NCBI GenBank assembly: GCA_025359705.1
Contig: JANYFS010000054.1
Coordinates: 1-15,401, forward strand
Reading direction: 5' to 3'
Source of the DNA: Deinococcales bacterium
GTDB lineage: Bacteria; Deinococcota; Deinococci; Deinococcales; Deinococcaceae
DNA length: 15,401 bases
Positions 1 to 7,114 of the stretch are shown one piece after another; positions within the stretch are counted from its first letter, which is position 1; each line of letters opens with the position of its first letter. The translations under genes and the position numbers were made by a program. The notes beneath the pieces are model-generated. The model was not told the DNA's origin. It saw nothing but the letters and a program-made list of their open reading frames with translations, and did no database searches.

Positions 1-84
1 ATGAATGAAACAAAAGATAAAATAAAATGGTTCCCAAAAATTACATTATTAATTGATATGTCGCCAAATGTATTTTTACAATAG
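1..84 (+). CDS. Possible 3' end of a plus-strand gene, cut by the window edge
   Basis: An open frame runs from the first base of the window to a TAG at 82-84, giving 27 residues. It happens to begin with ATG at base 1, but it could equally be the tail of a longer gene. The stretch is AT-rich, has no CTCGAG palindrome, and matches no family I know. With so little sequence, coding status is doubtful. Confidence 0.2.
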   Translation: MNETKDKIKWFPKITLLIDMSPNVFLQ

Positions 85-104
85 TGAAATATTCTGCAAC
101 ATTC

Positions 105-298
105 TCAAGAGTATTCTAAACCATTTTTCGGAGACACATCATGGGTCATCCACTCAGTCATCCACCAAGTTCCTCCCAACGATCAGGTGCATCGATCAAT
201 TCGGGGTTATCTTTGGGCAAACTCAAAATCGAATGCCACTCGAGGGCAGAAAAACCCTATTCTTGGTACAGCTCGAGTTGGCTTTTAATTGCCAGACA
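105..298 (-). pseudogene. Decayed gene fragment, minus strand
   Basis: Two protein-like reading frames follow each other on the minus strand without a usable whole gene. The first frame reads from about 298 to a TGA at 158-160, broken by an in-frame TAG at 257-259. It includes stretches such as AIKSQLELYQE and SLPKDNPELIDAPDRWEELG. The second frame takes over at an ATGA junction (159-161) and reads MTEWMTHDVSPKNGLEYS to a TGA at 105-107. Both CTCGAG copies here (239-244 and 272-277) read as in-frame Leu-Glu, as in most genuine genes of this window, which supports former coding. One internal stop plus one frameshift suggests a remnant of a longer gene. The family is not recognised. The alternative is chance open frames in non-coding DNA. 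Confidence 0.35.
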
Positions 299-390
299 CC
301 CCCAAAACCATAGGCTCGAGGGGGGATGTTTTTGCTTGGCTCGAGGTTTTTTAATTTTTTAACAAACAAAGAATCACAAATCACCCAAAA

Positions 391-1572
391 CTACCCGCCC
401 AACATCCCCCAAAAGCTCGAGCCGTGGCCTTTCCACTCCACCTCTAGGGCTTCGGCAATGGTAGCCCCAAGATCGGCAAAGCTCGAGCGTTCGCCCAGAT
501 ACACGGGGGCTTGGCCTGGGCGGTAGACCAACAGCAGGGCGTGTTCTCGAGTGTGGTCGGAGCCTTGCCAGGTGGGGTCGTTGCCGTGATCGGAGACGAG
601 AATCAGCATTCCACCCTCTGGAACGGCCTCCAGTAAAGCGGGAAGGTGCTGGTCAAATTCCTCGAGGGCGCTTGCGTACCCTGCCACATTGCGGCGGTGT
701 CCGTATTTGGCATCAAAATCGACCAAGTTGGTGAACACCAAACCATCAAAATCAGTGTGCATTTGCTCAAGTGTGACTTGGATTCCCTCGAGGTTGCTGC
801 CGGTATGCCGCTCGAGGGTGATGCCTGTGTGGTCGTAAATATCCCCAATTTTACCTACAGCAATCACATCTTTACCCGCGTTCTGCAAAGCATTTAGCAC
901 ATTAAAAGGCGGGGTTAGCGAGTAGTCGCGGCGCAATTCGCTGGCCCGCTCGAAGGGGAATTCGCCACGAAAGGGGCGGGCAATCACGCGAGCCACCGCG
1001 TATTCACCTTGCAAAATGGCCCGTGCCGCCTCACACCAGGCGTACAACTGCTCAATCGGAACCACATCCAAATGCGCCGCAATTTGAAAAACGCTGTCCG
1101 CGCTGGTATACACAATCGGAAGGGCTGTTTGTAGGTGCTGCGGGCCGTAATCTTTGATCACTTCGGTGCCGCTGTAGGGCAGGTTGCACAGCCAATCACG
1201 GCCTATGGCTTGGGAAAAAGCCTGCATCACGGCGGGGGGGTAGCCTGTATAAAAGGTTTGAAATGGATGCTCGAGCTGGATTCCCATAAATTCCCAATGC
1301 CCCGTGGAAGTATCCTTGCCCGCCGAAACCTCGAGCATTCGCCCATAACTGCCCATAACGTGAGGATGATTGGGCAGATCCACCGTGGGAATATGGCCCA
1401 GCCCCAGCCGCTCGAGGTTGGGGAGGCGGGTTCTCGCTTGGGCCAAGGTGTGATTGAGGGTATGTGAGCCCACATCGTTAAAGGCAGTATCACCGACATG
1501 TCCGCCAAATTGAGCCGCATCGGGCAATGCGCCCACTCCTACCGAATCCAGCACGATTAGGGTAATTTTCAT
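391..1572 (-). CDS. deoB: Phosphopentomutase
   Basis: DeoB interconverts ribose 1-phosphate (or deoxyribose 1-phosphate) and the 5-phosphate in the cytoplasm, linking nucleoside salvage to the pentose phosphate pathway. The 393 residues match the usual family length. The N-terminus MKITLIVLDSVGVGALPDA carries the first metal-binding Asp (D9). The motif GKDTSTGHWE (85-94) holds the threonine that is phosphorylated in this alkaline-phosphatase-fold enzyme (T88). NLVDFDAKYGHRR (282-294), DHGNDPT (328-334) and SDHTREH (338-344) supply further metal ligands, so both the core and cap domains look intact. The ATG at 1572 is chosen because the conserved N-terminus begins exactly there. No Shine-Dalgarno sequence is visible; instead a TAGACT -10-like hexamer lies 6 bases upstream, which fits a leaderless mRNA. 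No other nucleoside gene is adjacent. It holds nine CTCGAG copies, six of them read as Leu-Glu. Confidence 0.97.
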   Translation of the reverse strand: MKITLIVLDSVGVGALPDAAQFGGHVGDTAFNDVGSHTLNHTLAQARTRLPNLERLGLGHIPTVDLPNHPHVMGSYGRMLEVSAGKDTSTGHWEFMGIQLEHPFQTFYTGYPPAVMQAFSQAIGRDWLCNLPYSGTEVIKDYGPQHLQTALPIVYTSADSVFQIAAHLDVVPIEQLYAWCEAARAILQGEYAVARVIARPFRGEFPFERASELRRDYSLTPPFNVLNALQNAGKDVIAVGKIGDIYDHTGITLERHTGSNLEGIQVTLEQMHTDFDGLVFTNLVDFDAKYGHRRNVAGYASALEEFDQHLPALLEAVPEGGMLILVSDHGNDPTWQGSDHTREHALLLVYRPGQAPVYLGERSSFADLGATIAEALEVEWKGHGSSFWGMLGG

Positions 1573-1584
1573 GGCTCGAGTCTA
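1573..1584 (-). promoter_or_regulatory. Putative leaderless -10 element of deoB overlapping a CTCGAG palindrome
   Basis: Minus-strand TAGACT at 1579-1584 fits the TANNNT -10 consensus. It is followed by six bases and then the deoB ATG, so transcription would start at or next to the start codon. The last two bases of the hexamer are the first two of a CTCGAG palindrome (1575-1580). No convincing -35 box was found. The same 15-base arrangement recurs in front of the DUF4139 gene. Confidence 0.45.
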
Positions 1585-1656
1585 AACGAAATAGGTCTGG
1601 GTAGGGAGTATGGCTCGAGAGGAAAAAAGGGTAGTGTTTTAGGTAGTGGTTCAATA

Positions 1657-1818
1657 TCATATGCTCTCATCAAAAATAACACCTTTTTCTTCATTATTGG
1701 CCTTGGCTTGCATAAAACTCCACACTTTATCCAGCTCGAGCCATTTCAACGTCTTGGCTGCATTGGAAATTTCGGTTCTCAAAAATGGAAGGAGTTCAAT
1801 TTTTTTAGAACCCTGCAA
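1657..1818 (-). CDS. Small open frame or gene remnant, 53 codons
   Basis: In the 315-base gap between deoB and the galactanase gene, a minus-strand frame starts at a TTG (1816-1818), directly after an in-frame TAA, and runs to a TGA at 1657-1659. Its product looks protein-like and helical, for example IELLPFLRTEISNAAK and LKWLELDKVWSFMQAKA. The single CTCGAG inside it (1735-1740) reads as Leu-Glu, as in most real genes here. No ribosome binding site precedes the TTG and no family is recognised. It could be the C-terminal remnant of a lost gene, a genuine microprotein with a rare start, or chance. The rest of the gap holds only the deoB upstream sequence. Confidence 0.3.
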   Translation of the reverse strand: MQGSKKIELLPFLRTEISNAAKTLKWLELDKVWSFMQAKANNEEKGVIFDESI

Positions 1819-1887
1819 TTATTGAGAGAGGCTGGAAACATTTAATTCGGTTTGTTAAGTAAGACAGTGCTTAACTCGAGGTGCAGT

Positions 1888-3420
1888 TTAACGGAATGTA
1901 GTCAAGGACTCGAGTGCAGCTCCATTTTCATCAAAAAGGGTTTGGTTATCCCAGGCGTTACCTGCGTTTGGCTGCCAGCCTATTCCTGGAATCCACGCCG
2001 ATTCCCAGTAGATAATGCCGTGTCCAAGTTGCTTTGGGGTACGTGCCACCATTGACATGAGATCACGTAAGAATAAGGCTTGTCCTGAAGGTGTTGGGCT
2101 ATAAGCATTGGGTAGGGCAATGCTTGTGCCAATAATATTAGGGTAATTATCGGCATTTTTGAGGGTGTATGGATAGGCTGTTTCAGCGATGATAATGGGT
2201 TTTTTGAATCGGTTTGCCAGTGCATCTAAACTATTTTTCAGACTGCTTAATGAACCATTCCAGTATGGGTAGTATGAAAGTCCAATGATGTCAAATTCTG
2301 CGCCTGATTGCTCGAGGCGTTCAAAGAACGATTGGGCTAGCAATACGTTTGAACCACGGTCGATATGAACCATAATTTCAAGTGTTGTTCCGGCTGCGGC
2401 TCGAGCGCCAGCAATACCCGCTTTGAGTAGTGTGGCGAAGGCTTCAAAACCTGCTTGATTGCTGCCGTTAATTTGACCTATTGGGTAAAGCATTCCGTTG
2501 GTGATTTCATTACCAATCTGAACCATTTGTGGTGGGGTATTTTGTGCGTTCAGTTCCTCAAGAACAGTTTGGGTGTACGTTTGTACACTTTGGGCTAAGG
2601 TATTTAAGTCTTGTCCTGCCCAGGCTTTAGGAATTTCTTGATGCCCTGGGTCTGCCCAAGTATCAGAATAATGAAAATCAAGTAAAAATTTCATGCCTGC
2701 TGCTTTGATACGGGTTGCCATACGTTTAACTTGGGCTAGGTTATTAAAGTTTGCCTCTGGGTCTACCCATAAGCGTAAACGTACTAAATTACCATTGTAA
2801 CGTTTTAAGATTTTTTCGGCAGGTGCAACAATTCCTGCTTCTGAAAAGGTCTTACCCGCATCCTCGAGTTGAATGAGGGTTGAAAGGTCATGTCCGACGA
2901 GCATTGGTTTGTTGGGTTTGGCAAATACCCGTAAGGCAGCCAGACAGGGCAAAGTTTGGGTACTACGCACACTTAAACGCACGTACCTGGCAGTGGCCTC
3001 AAAATGGCCCATTCGTGTTTCCCAAGGTTGGATATTCTCGCCACTCGTTTGCATTGTGATCCAACTCGAGCCGCGTAGCACTTCAAAAATCGAATTGAAT
3101 TGTCCTGCATTTGCCCAGGTAATCGCTGGTCCCGTCAGGTGTTGCTCGAGTCCTAAATCTATTTCTAAACGGTAAGAACGCAAATTTTTATCAGGACACC
3201 ATTGGCTTTGGGTGTCACCGTCAACGATGCTGCCAAGGCTAGAATTTATTATCTTTTCGGAATAAATTGGGCGACCCATCGCCACGTCTAAGCCTGGGGG
3301 TAATTTTTGCATGGTGGTTTCTCCGATGGAGTGTGCGCCAAGTAAAAGAATTAGAACCATTCCAGCTCGAGTGATTTTGATGTGCCAAGCGCAACCCAAA
3401 ATAGAAAATGATTTCTTCAC
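1888..3420 (-). CDS. Secreted GH53 endo-beta-1,4-galactanase with N-terminal discoidin-like domain
   Basis: GH53 enzymes cut beta-1,4-galactan side chains of pectin outside the cell. The catalytic domain spans roughly residues 172-505. It shows family hallmarks: RLRLWVDP (214-221), the DFHYSDTWADPG block (248-259), QIGNE with the acid/base Glu (E305), and IIAETAYP with the nucleophile Glu (E413). Before it, residues ~48-168 resemble an F5/8-type (discoidin/CBM32-like) carbohydrate-binding domain, ending in ARYVRLSV and ALRVFAKP. A hydrophobic export segment lies at about 21-32 (MVLILLLGAHSI). The listed start is a GTG (MKKSF...) with no clear Shine-Dalgarno; the ATG at codon 21 is a realistic alternative. 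No transporter or beta-galactosidase partner sits next to it. CTCGAG density is somewhat lower here (7 in 1.5 kb). Confidence 0.93.
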   Translation of the reverse strand: MKKSFSILGCAWHIKITRAGMVLILLLGAHSIGETTMQKLPPGLDVAMGRPIYSEKIINSSLGSIVDGDTQSQWCPDKNLRSYRLEIDLGLEQHLTGPAITWANAGQFNSIFEVLRGSSWITMQTSGENIQPWETRMGHFEATARYVRLSVRSTQTLPCLAALRVFAKPNKPMLVGHDLSTLIQLEDAGKTFSEAGIVAPAEKILKRYNGNLVRLRLWVDPEANFNNLAQVKRMATRIKAAGMKFLLDFHYSDTWADPGHQEIPKAWAGQDLNTLAQSVQTYTQTVLEELNAQNTPPQMVQIGNEITNGMLYPIGQINGSNQAGFEAFATLLKAGIAGARAAAGTTLEIMVHIDRGSNVLLAQSFFERLEQSGAEFDIIGLSYYPYWNGSLSSLKNSLDALANRFKKPIIIAETAYPYTLKNADNYPNIIGTSIALPNAYSPTPSGQALFLRDLMSMVARTPKQLGHGIIYWESAWIPGIGWQPNAGNAWDNQTLFDENGAALESLTTFR

Positions 3421-3572
3421 GATTAAAAAACAGCCTAGCAGCTTGTGCTTAAAAAGACCAGTGTTTTGGAAAATCTAAATTTTACTCAAGATTGGTGTAT
3501 GGATACGGGTCACTTCATATATTATTATTTTAACCTGCGGCTCTCGAGCGGAAAGGGATTTGCTTTGGATTT

Positions 3573-4364
3573 TTACATCCCTGTGTGGCGGTGCATCAGC
3601 TCGAGGAAGGTTTCGCTTTGGAACCTCTGCCCCGAAATCTGCTCGAGTTGCAACCGCAAATGCTCGGCCTGAATCAGCAACGGGGAAATCACATGACCGC
3701 CCACCCGCTGCACCGTGGTGGCGGCTTCGGTTTCCATCAGATCCAATACAGTGTGGTAGGGCTGCCACAAACGGGTGGGCAGGGTGTGGCCCGCCTGAAT
3801 CACCAAATCGGTGCGCTCGAGCAGACTGAGCAAGGCAGAATCGCCCAGCGATAAACTGTAGCGCTCGAGGTTGGCAGGAAAGACCTTTTTCAAGCGCTCG
3901 GCTTCGGGTAGGTTGTCGGCGGCAACCACCACCCTCGAGAAACCTTGGCGGGCCACACTTGCGGCGGCGTAGGCCAGCGGCCCCGAACCCAAAATCATCA
4001 GGCGTGCGCCCTTAGCCTGAAAAAGGCTGCGCTCGAGGCCCAATTGCAGCGCTTCGCCCAGCAAAAAACTGCCACTTAGCTCGATTCCCATGCGGCTGAG
4101 GGTATCCACCGCTCCCGCATCCCGCGCCGCACCATTCAACCGCTCGAGGTGACTTGCCAAACCTCCCCAGTGACTGGGATCGACAATCGCACCCGCAAAC
4201 TCGAGGGTACTGAGTGCCAAAGTCAGGCTGCGCGGGTTTTTATACGGAATCACCAGTGGGGTCAGGTTGACCTGATGTTCCTGTAAAAATTCCTCGAGCG
4301 GAGCCAGCAGATCGGCGCTGTCTTCACCCAGTATGGCTAGCGGTCTGGGATAGGTGTGGTACAT
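3573..4364 (-). CDS. Shikimate dehydrogenase-like protein lacking catalytic residues
   Basis: The 263-residue product has the two-domain layout of the AroE family. The C-terminal half contains a Rossmann nucleotide-binding segment, ARLMILGSGPLAYAAASVAR, followed by a strand rich in Val. The N-terminal half keeps the AroE-like AGAVDTL (family: GAVNTL). However, where active AroE has NVTxPHK the protein reads IVDPSHW, so the catalytic Lys is replaced by Trp. Where AroE has NTDxxG it reads GSFLLGEA, so the catalytic Asp is gone. This is my own hand alignment. It therefore looks like a pseudoenzyme or an enzyme with another substrate. The ATG at 4364 is preferred over an upstream in-frame ATG at 4451, because it sits one base after the stop of the femX-like gene (TGATATG), which implies translational coupling, and because family similarity begins there. 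CTCGAG density is high (9 copies, 8 as Leu-Glu). Confidence 0.75.
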   Translation of the reverse strand: MYHTYPRPLAILGEDSADLLAPLEEFLQEHQVNLTPLVIPYKNPRSLTLALSTLEFAGAIVDPSHWGGLASHLERLNGAARDAGAVDTLSRMGIELSGSFLLGEALQLGLERSLFQAKGARLMILGSGPLAYAAASVARQGFSRVVVAADNLPEAERLKKVFPANLERYSLSLGDSALLSLLERTDLVIQAGHTLPTRLWQPYHTVLDLMETEAATTVQRVGGHVISPLLIQAEHLRLQLEQISGQRFQSETFLELMHRHTGM

Positions 4365-4365
4365 A

Positions 4366-5439
4366 TCAGATGGGGTCGGCTCGAGTGCCGCGCTTGCGAA
4401 GGTTATTGCGATCTTTATTCCAACGCAAAGCTCTGCGAACCAAACCTGCAAGTGGGGTCAGATCATAAGAATAAGCGGGATACCACAACTTCGAGCCACC
4501 AAAATTTTCTTTCATTTTGTAGATTCCCACACTATGCGAATTCTCGTTGACATCTCGAGGGATGCCCCACAAATCAAAAAATTCATAGCCGCGTGCTTTG
4601 GCATCCATCATGGCTTGCCAATAAAACAAAGTGGGGGCTTTGACATCGGGGATTTCTTGGCCTTGTGCGTCCAAACGGTCATCGCGTACCGAGCCACCGT
4701 ACAAATAATAGGCTCCCTTGCCCATGCCCAACATAAAGCCGCCCGCCAGTGCTTTGCCTTCGTTACGGGCCAGCACGATATAGGCTTCCGCACCGTATCT
4801 GTTGGCCTGCTCGAGCATGGTGGTGTAATAGCTTTTGGGATATTGACCCAATTGAGCGCGAAGATTGGTGGCCTCAAATAACGTCCAGAAATCTTCAAAG
4901 TTGGGGTCTCGAGCCGCGACTGTGCCGCGTTTGATGCCGGTTTTGATGTTGCGGCGAGTCATTTGATGGCAGTTTGCCAGCAGTTCTTTTTCGGAAAGTC
5001 GCAAATCTACCGCGATGGTATGTTCGGGCTGGTCGGTTTCGACCCGTTTCCACAGGCCCAAAGTCTCAGGAATAGCAGCATCTCCCGCCACAGGAAAAGG
5101 CGGCTCAATTTTAATGCTGACATCGGTAGCCCTAGCGATTTTTCGCACCGCGCGGGCCAGTTCATCCAGCTTGAGCGAAACATTGCCCGCATTACACAGC
5201 ACGGGGCCGCGTGGGGCGTACAGCACTGCCAAACCGCCAGGCAGCGGCTTGCGAAGCAGTTGCATGGCCCCGATGGTCTCGCCGCCGCGCTCGAGCAGAA
5301 ACCTCGAGGGGGCATAGCCAATGGTGGCTCTGGCTTCGCCGTACCCCCAACCTTGTAGGGCGCTGGTTACGGCGGCTTGGCGCACTATATCGCTGTAGGC
5401 CAAGGGATCATGAATGGGAAGTAGTCGTAGTTCAGGCAT
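4366..5439 (-). CDS. FemAB/FemX-type peptidoglycan bridge aminoacyltransferase
   Basis: FemX-like enzymes transfer an amino acid from aminoacyl-tRNA to the stem peptide of lipid II, building the cross-bridge of peptidoglycan at the cytoplasmic membrane face. The 357-residue product shows paired acyltransferase (GNAT-like) folds. Typical elements are APRGPV (75-80), a basic RRNIKTGIKRG helix (162-172), the strand YYLYGGSV (244-251), the APTLFYWQAMMDAKARGYEFFDLWGIP region (268-294), and GIYKMKENFGG (305-315) near the end. The ATG at 5439 is chosen: it has GGAG seven bases upstream, whereas the longer frame to 5460 needs a TTG without such a site. The AroE-like gene starts one base after its stop, so the two are probably made together. 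In Deinococcota the known bridge is glycine on ornithine; assigning that specificity here is inference. It contains six CTCGAG copies. Confidence 0.88.
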   Translation of the reverse strand: MPELRLLPIHDPLAYSDIVRQAAVTSALQGWGYGEARATIGYAPSRFLLERGGETIGAMQLLRKPLPGGLAVLYAPRGPVLCNAGNVSLKLDELARAVRKIARATDVSIKIEPPFPVAGDAAIPETLGLWKRVETDQPEHTIAVDLRLSEKELLANCHQMTRRNIKTGIKRGTVAARDPNFEDFWTLFEATNLRAQLGQYPKSYYTTMLEQANRYGAEAYIVLARNEGKALAGGFMLGMGKGAYYLYGGSVRDDRLDAQGQEIPDVKAPTLFYWQAMMDAKARGYEFFDLWGIPRDVNENSHSVGIYKMKENFGGSKLWYPAYSYDLTPLAGLVRRALRWNKDRNNLRKRGTRADPI

Positions 5440-5578
5440 AACAAAGCTCCAATTGCTCAATGACGTTGCTCAATTCTGGTTGTTACTTTAGCACGCTTCC
5501 CGGTTTTCCCTCGAGCGGATTTAGCTGGATTTGTCTGGTTTTGTTTTGTTTCCTCTTTTGTCTCGAGCGGTTTTGCGG

Positions 5579-5592
5579 TATTGTAAACCCAC
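5579..5592 (+). promoter_or_regulatory. Putative -10 element for the peptidyl-prolyl isomerase gene
   Basis: TATTGT at 5579-5584 fits TANNNT and lies eight bases before the ATG at 5593. No Shine-Dalgarno sequence precedes that ATG, so the message is probably leaderless or nearly so. The -35 region is T-rich but not a clear TTGACA. The 150-base divergent gap (5440-5592) also holds two CTCGAG palindromes (5510, 5562) and, on the minus strand, a repeated TTGAGCAA just upstream of the femX-like gene. Confidence 0.35.
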
Positions 5593-6609
5593 ATGAAATC
5601 CTGGACACTTCTTCTTACCCTGATCATCGGTGCAGCCTCCGCTCAAACTGCCACTCCTGCCACTCCCATTATTCCCGTTCCCAGCGTGGAAGTTGCGAAT
5701 ATTGCTGGAACCAGCATTTCCCTCGAGCAGTTCGAGCGCGAGTTCAACCTAGCCACTGCGCGTTTGCTCAACCAACAAGGTTCGGCCTATTCTCCCGAGG
5801 CGGCTCAGCAGTTCTACCCCGCTCGTGGCGACATTCTCAAGCAATTTGTGGATCGCCAAGCCATCACCCTCGAGGCGGTAAAAATGGGTGTAGTGGTCAG
5901 CGACAAAGAAGTCAAAGATGAAACCGCCAAAGCCACCCAATCCTTCCCCGATCCTGCTGCTTTGGACGCGGCGCTCAAGCAGTCGGGCTTTCAAGATGCA
6001 GCCCAGCTCGAGGGTCTGATCCGCGAAAACCTGACCTACCGCAAGTACATCACCCAACTTTCCAAGCGCTACACCTTCAATACCACCGTGATTGGGGCCT
6101 ATTACAACACACACAAAGCCGAATACAGCAAGCCCGCCCAAGCCTGCGTCAAGCATATTTTGCTTGCCAATGCCGACGATGCTGCTAAAGCCAAAGCCCG
6201 ACTGGATGCAGGCGAAGACTTTGCTAAAGTGGCAGCCGACGTTTCCACCGATCCAGGTAGCAAAACCCAAGGCGGCGATTTGGGCTGTTTTGCCAAAGGT
6301 GAAACCGTTCCCGAATTCGACAAAGCCTCCTTTGAGGGTGAAATTGACAAGCTGCAACAGGTCAAAACCCAATTTGGCGAGCATTTGTTGGTGGTCAGCA
6401 AGCGCAATGATGCCACTGTCACCTCGCTTAAAGAGGCCAGTCCTGCCATTCAAAAAATCCTTGCCGATGGAGCCGCTGCCCGCTTTACCCAAGGGGCCAG
6501 CAAGCGCCTGAAAATTGTCACCTTCCCAGAGCGGGTCGCCAAAGAAGCCCCCCCCGTTCCTACACCCCCAGCTTTGACCCCCACTCCTGTGGAACCTCCC
6601 AAGAAGTAA
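5593..6609 (+). CDS. Exported parvulin-type peptidyl-prolyl cis-trans isomerase (SurA/PpiC/PrsA-like)
   Basis: Such proteins isomerise X-Pro bonds and chaperone exported proteins in the cell envelope. The 338-residue product starts with a signal peptide (about 1-17, likely cut after ASA), followed by a helical SurA-N-like region (about 36-165). A parvulin domain follows at about 183-271, with the family signatures VKHILL (186-191), GEDFAKVA (207-214), GGDLGCFAKGETVPEF (227-242) and FGEHLLVVSKR (261-271). Two cysteines lie inside the parvulin domain (C185, C232), which is unusual for the family and could form a disulfide. The C-terminus is a proline-rich tail. It is transcribed divergently from the femX-like gene, and a small lipoprotein gene follows after 16 bases. 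Only three CTCGAG copies occur, all in the first 40 percent. Confidence 0.93.
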   Translation: MKSWTLLLTLIIGAASAQTATPATPIIPVPSVEVANIAGTSISLEQFEREFNLATARLLNQQGSAYSPEAAQQFYPARGDILKQFVDRQAITLEAVKMGVVVSDKEVKDETAKATQSFPDPAALDAALKQSGFQDAAQLEGLIRENLTYRKYITQLSKRYTFNTTVIGAYYNTHKAEYSKPAQACVKHILLANADDAAKAKARLDAGEDFAKVAADVSTDPGSKTQGGDLGCFAKGETVPEFDKASFEGEIDKLQQVKTQFGEHLLVVSKRNDATVTSLKEASPAIQKILADGAAARFTQGASKRLKIVTFPERVAKEAPPVPTPPALTPTPVEPPKK

Positions 6610-6625
6610 GCGCGTACTGTAGGTT

Positions 6626-6961
6626 ATGAAACGTAACGCACATAAGAACACCGCACATAAAGCGCTGTGGTTAATCCCGCTGATCTGTTTGACCTTTGTT
6701 TCCTGCCGCTCGGAAACCCAGAATAAGCTGCGCCGCCAAGTCCAAGACATCACCGGCGGAACTCAGTATATTTCGCTGTATAGCTTGGGTGGCACGGTGG
6801 TATTCTCGGGCAAGGTGGACGGCAAAGTTACACGGGCCGATAGCGCCGACGGTGGGCAAGGTGAATATGTCTATTGGTACGATGATAAAGGTCGTTATAA
6901 CCAAAGCAACCTGACCTATTTGCTGACCAACTATGACCGTGGAGCCACTGCTACTCCCTAA
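6626..6961 (+). CDS. Small putative lipoprotein of unknown function
   Basis: A 111-residue protein with a basic N-terminus and a hydrophobic stretch (about 13-26) ending in LTFVSC. This is a plausible lipobox with the lipidated Cys at 27 (Phe at -3 is slightly atypical), so it is probably anchored to the outside of a membrane. The mature part includes TQYISLYSLGGTVVFSGK and GEYVYWYDDKGRY, which suggests a small beta-rich domain. No family was recognised. It starts 16 bases after the isomerase gene and probably shares its mRNA. A TACTGT five bases before the ATG could also give a leaderless internal transcript. It is one of the few genes here with no CTCGAG at all. An intrinsic terminator follows. 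Confidence 0.75.
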   Translation: MKRNAHKNTAHKALWLIPLICLTFVSCRSETQNKLRRQVQDITGGTQYISLYSLGGTVVFSGKVDGKVTRADSADGGQGEYVYWYDDKGRYNQSNLTYLLTNYDRGATATP

Positions 6962-6991
6962 TTCAAGCGAGTTCAAGCGAGTTCAAGCGAG
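6962..6991 (+). repeat. Three tandem copies of TTCAAGCGAG
   Basis: Three perfect head-to-tail copies of the 10-mer TTCAAGCGAG begin immediately after the lipoprotein stop codon (TAA at 6959-6961). The array is followed by a partial fourth unit (TT only). It lies upstream of the terminator, so it would be in the 3' untranslated mRNA. No function can be read from it; copy number may vary by slippage. Confidence 0.85.
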
Positions 6992-7037
6992 TTTAATCTG
7001 GCTCAATTGGTTTTAGACTAGGCTCGAGCGGGTACTG

Positions 7038-7071
7038 GGGCGCATGGCGTTAGCTGTGCGCCCAATTTTTT
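7038..7071 (+). terminator. Intrinsic terminator after the isomerase-lipoprotein pair
   Basis: GGGCGCAT (7038-7045) pairs with GTGCGCCC (7056-7063) around a 10-base loop, allowing one G-T pair. AA and a run of six T (7066-7071) follow directly. This is a textbook Rho-independent terminator closing the transcription unit that begins at 5593. Confidence 0.9.
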
Positions 7072-7114
7072 AATAAAAGACTTTAGAGCTAGAGCATTTG
7101 TCGGTGTGATATGT

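Noticed and set aside
141..362. Plus-strand open frames in the left spacer (also 53-313 and 326-526)
   Set aside because: Their composition is unlike a protein, they have no ribosome binding sites, and CTCGAG does not fall in the Leu-Glu frame as in real genes, except once by chance.
315..363. Possible plus-strand terminator: two CTCGAG copies followed by T-runs at 347-360
   Set aside because: The two palindromes can pair over only six bases, with G-G mismatches on both sides and a 19-base loop; too weak to call, and it would serve the wrong strand for deoB.
1860..1882. Inverted repeat GTTAAG/CTTAAC behind the galactanase gene
   Set aside because: Only six AT-rich pairs with a long loop and no T-tract on the minus strand; not a credible terminator.
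4354..4881. Plus-strand open frame opposite the femX-like gene
   Set aside because: Its product has no family pattern, and the minus strand encodes clear FemAB motifs in the same place.
5749..6753. Long minus-strand open frame (334 codons) opposite the peptidyl-prolyl isomerase
   Set aside because: It is antisense to a gene with a clear signal peptide and parvulin domain; its product is Gly/Phe-rich without motifs and runs into the lipoprotein gene, so it is a shadow of the real coding strand.
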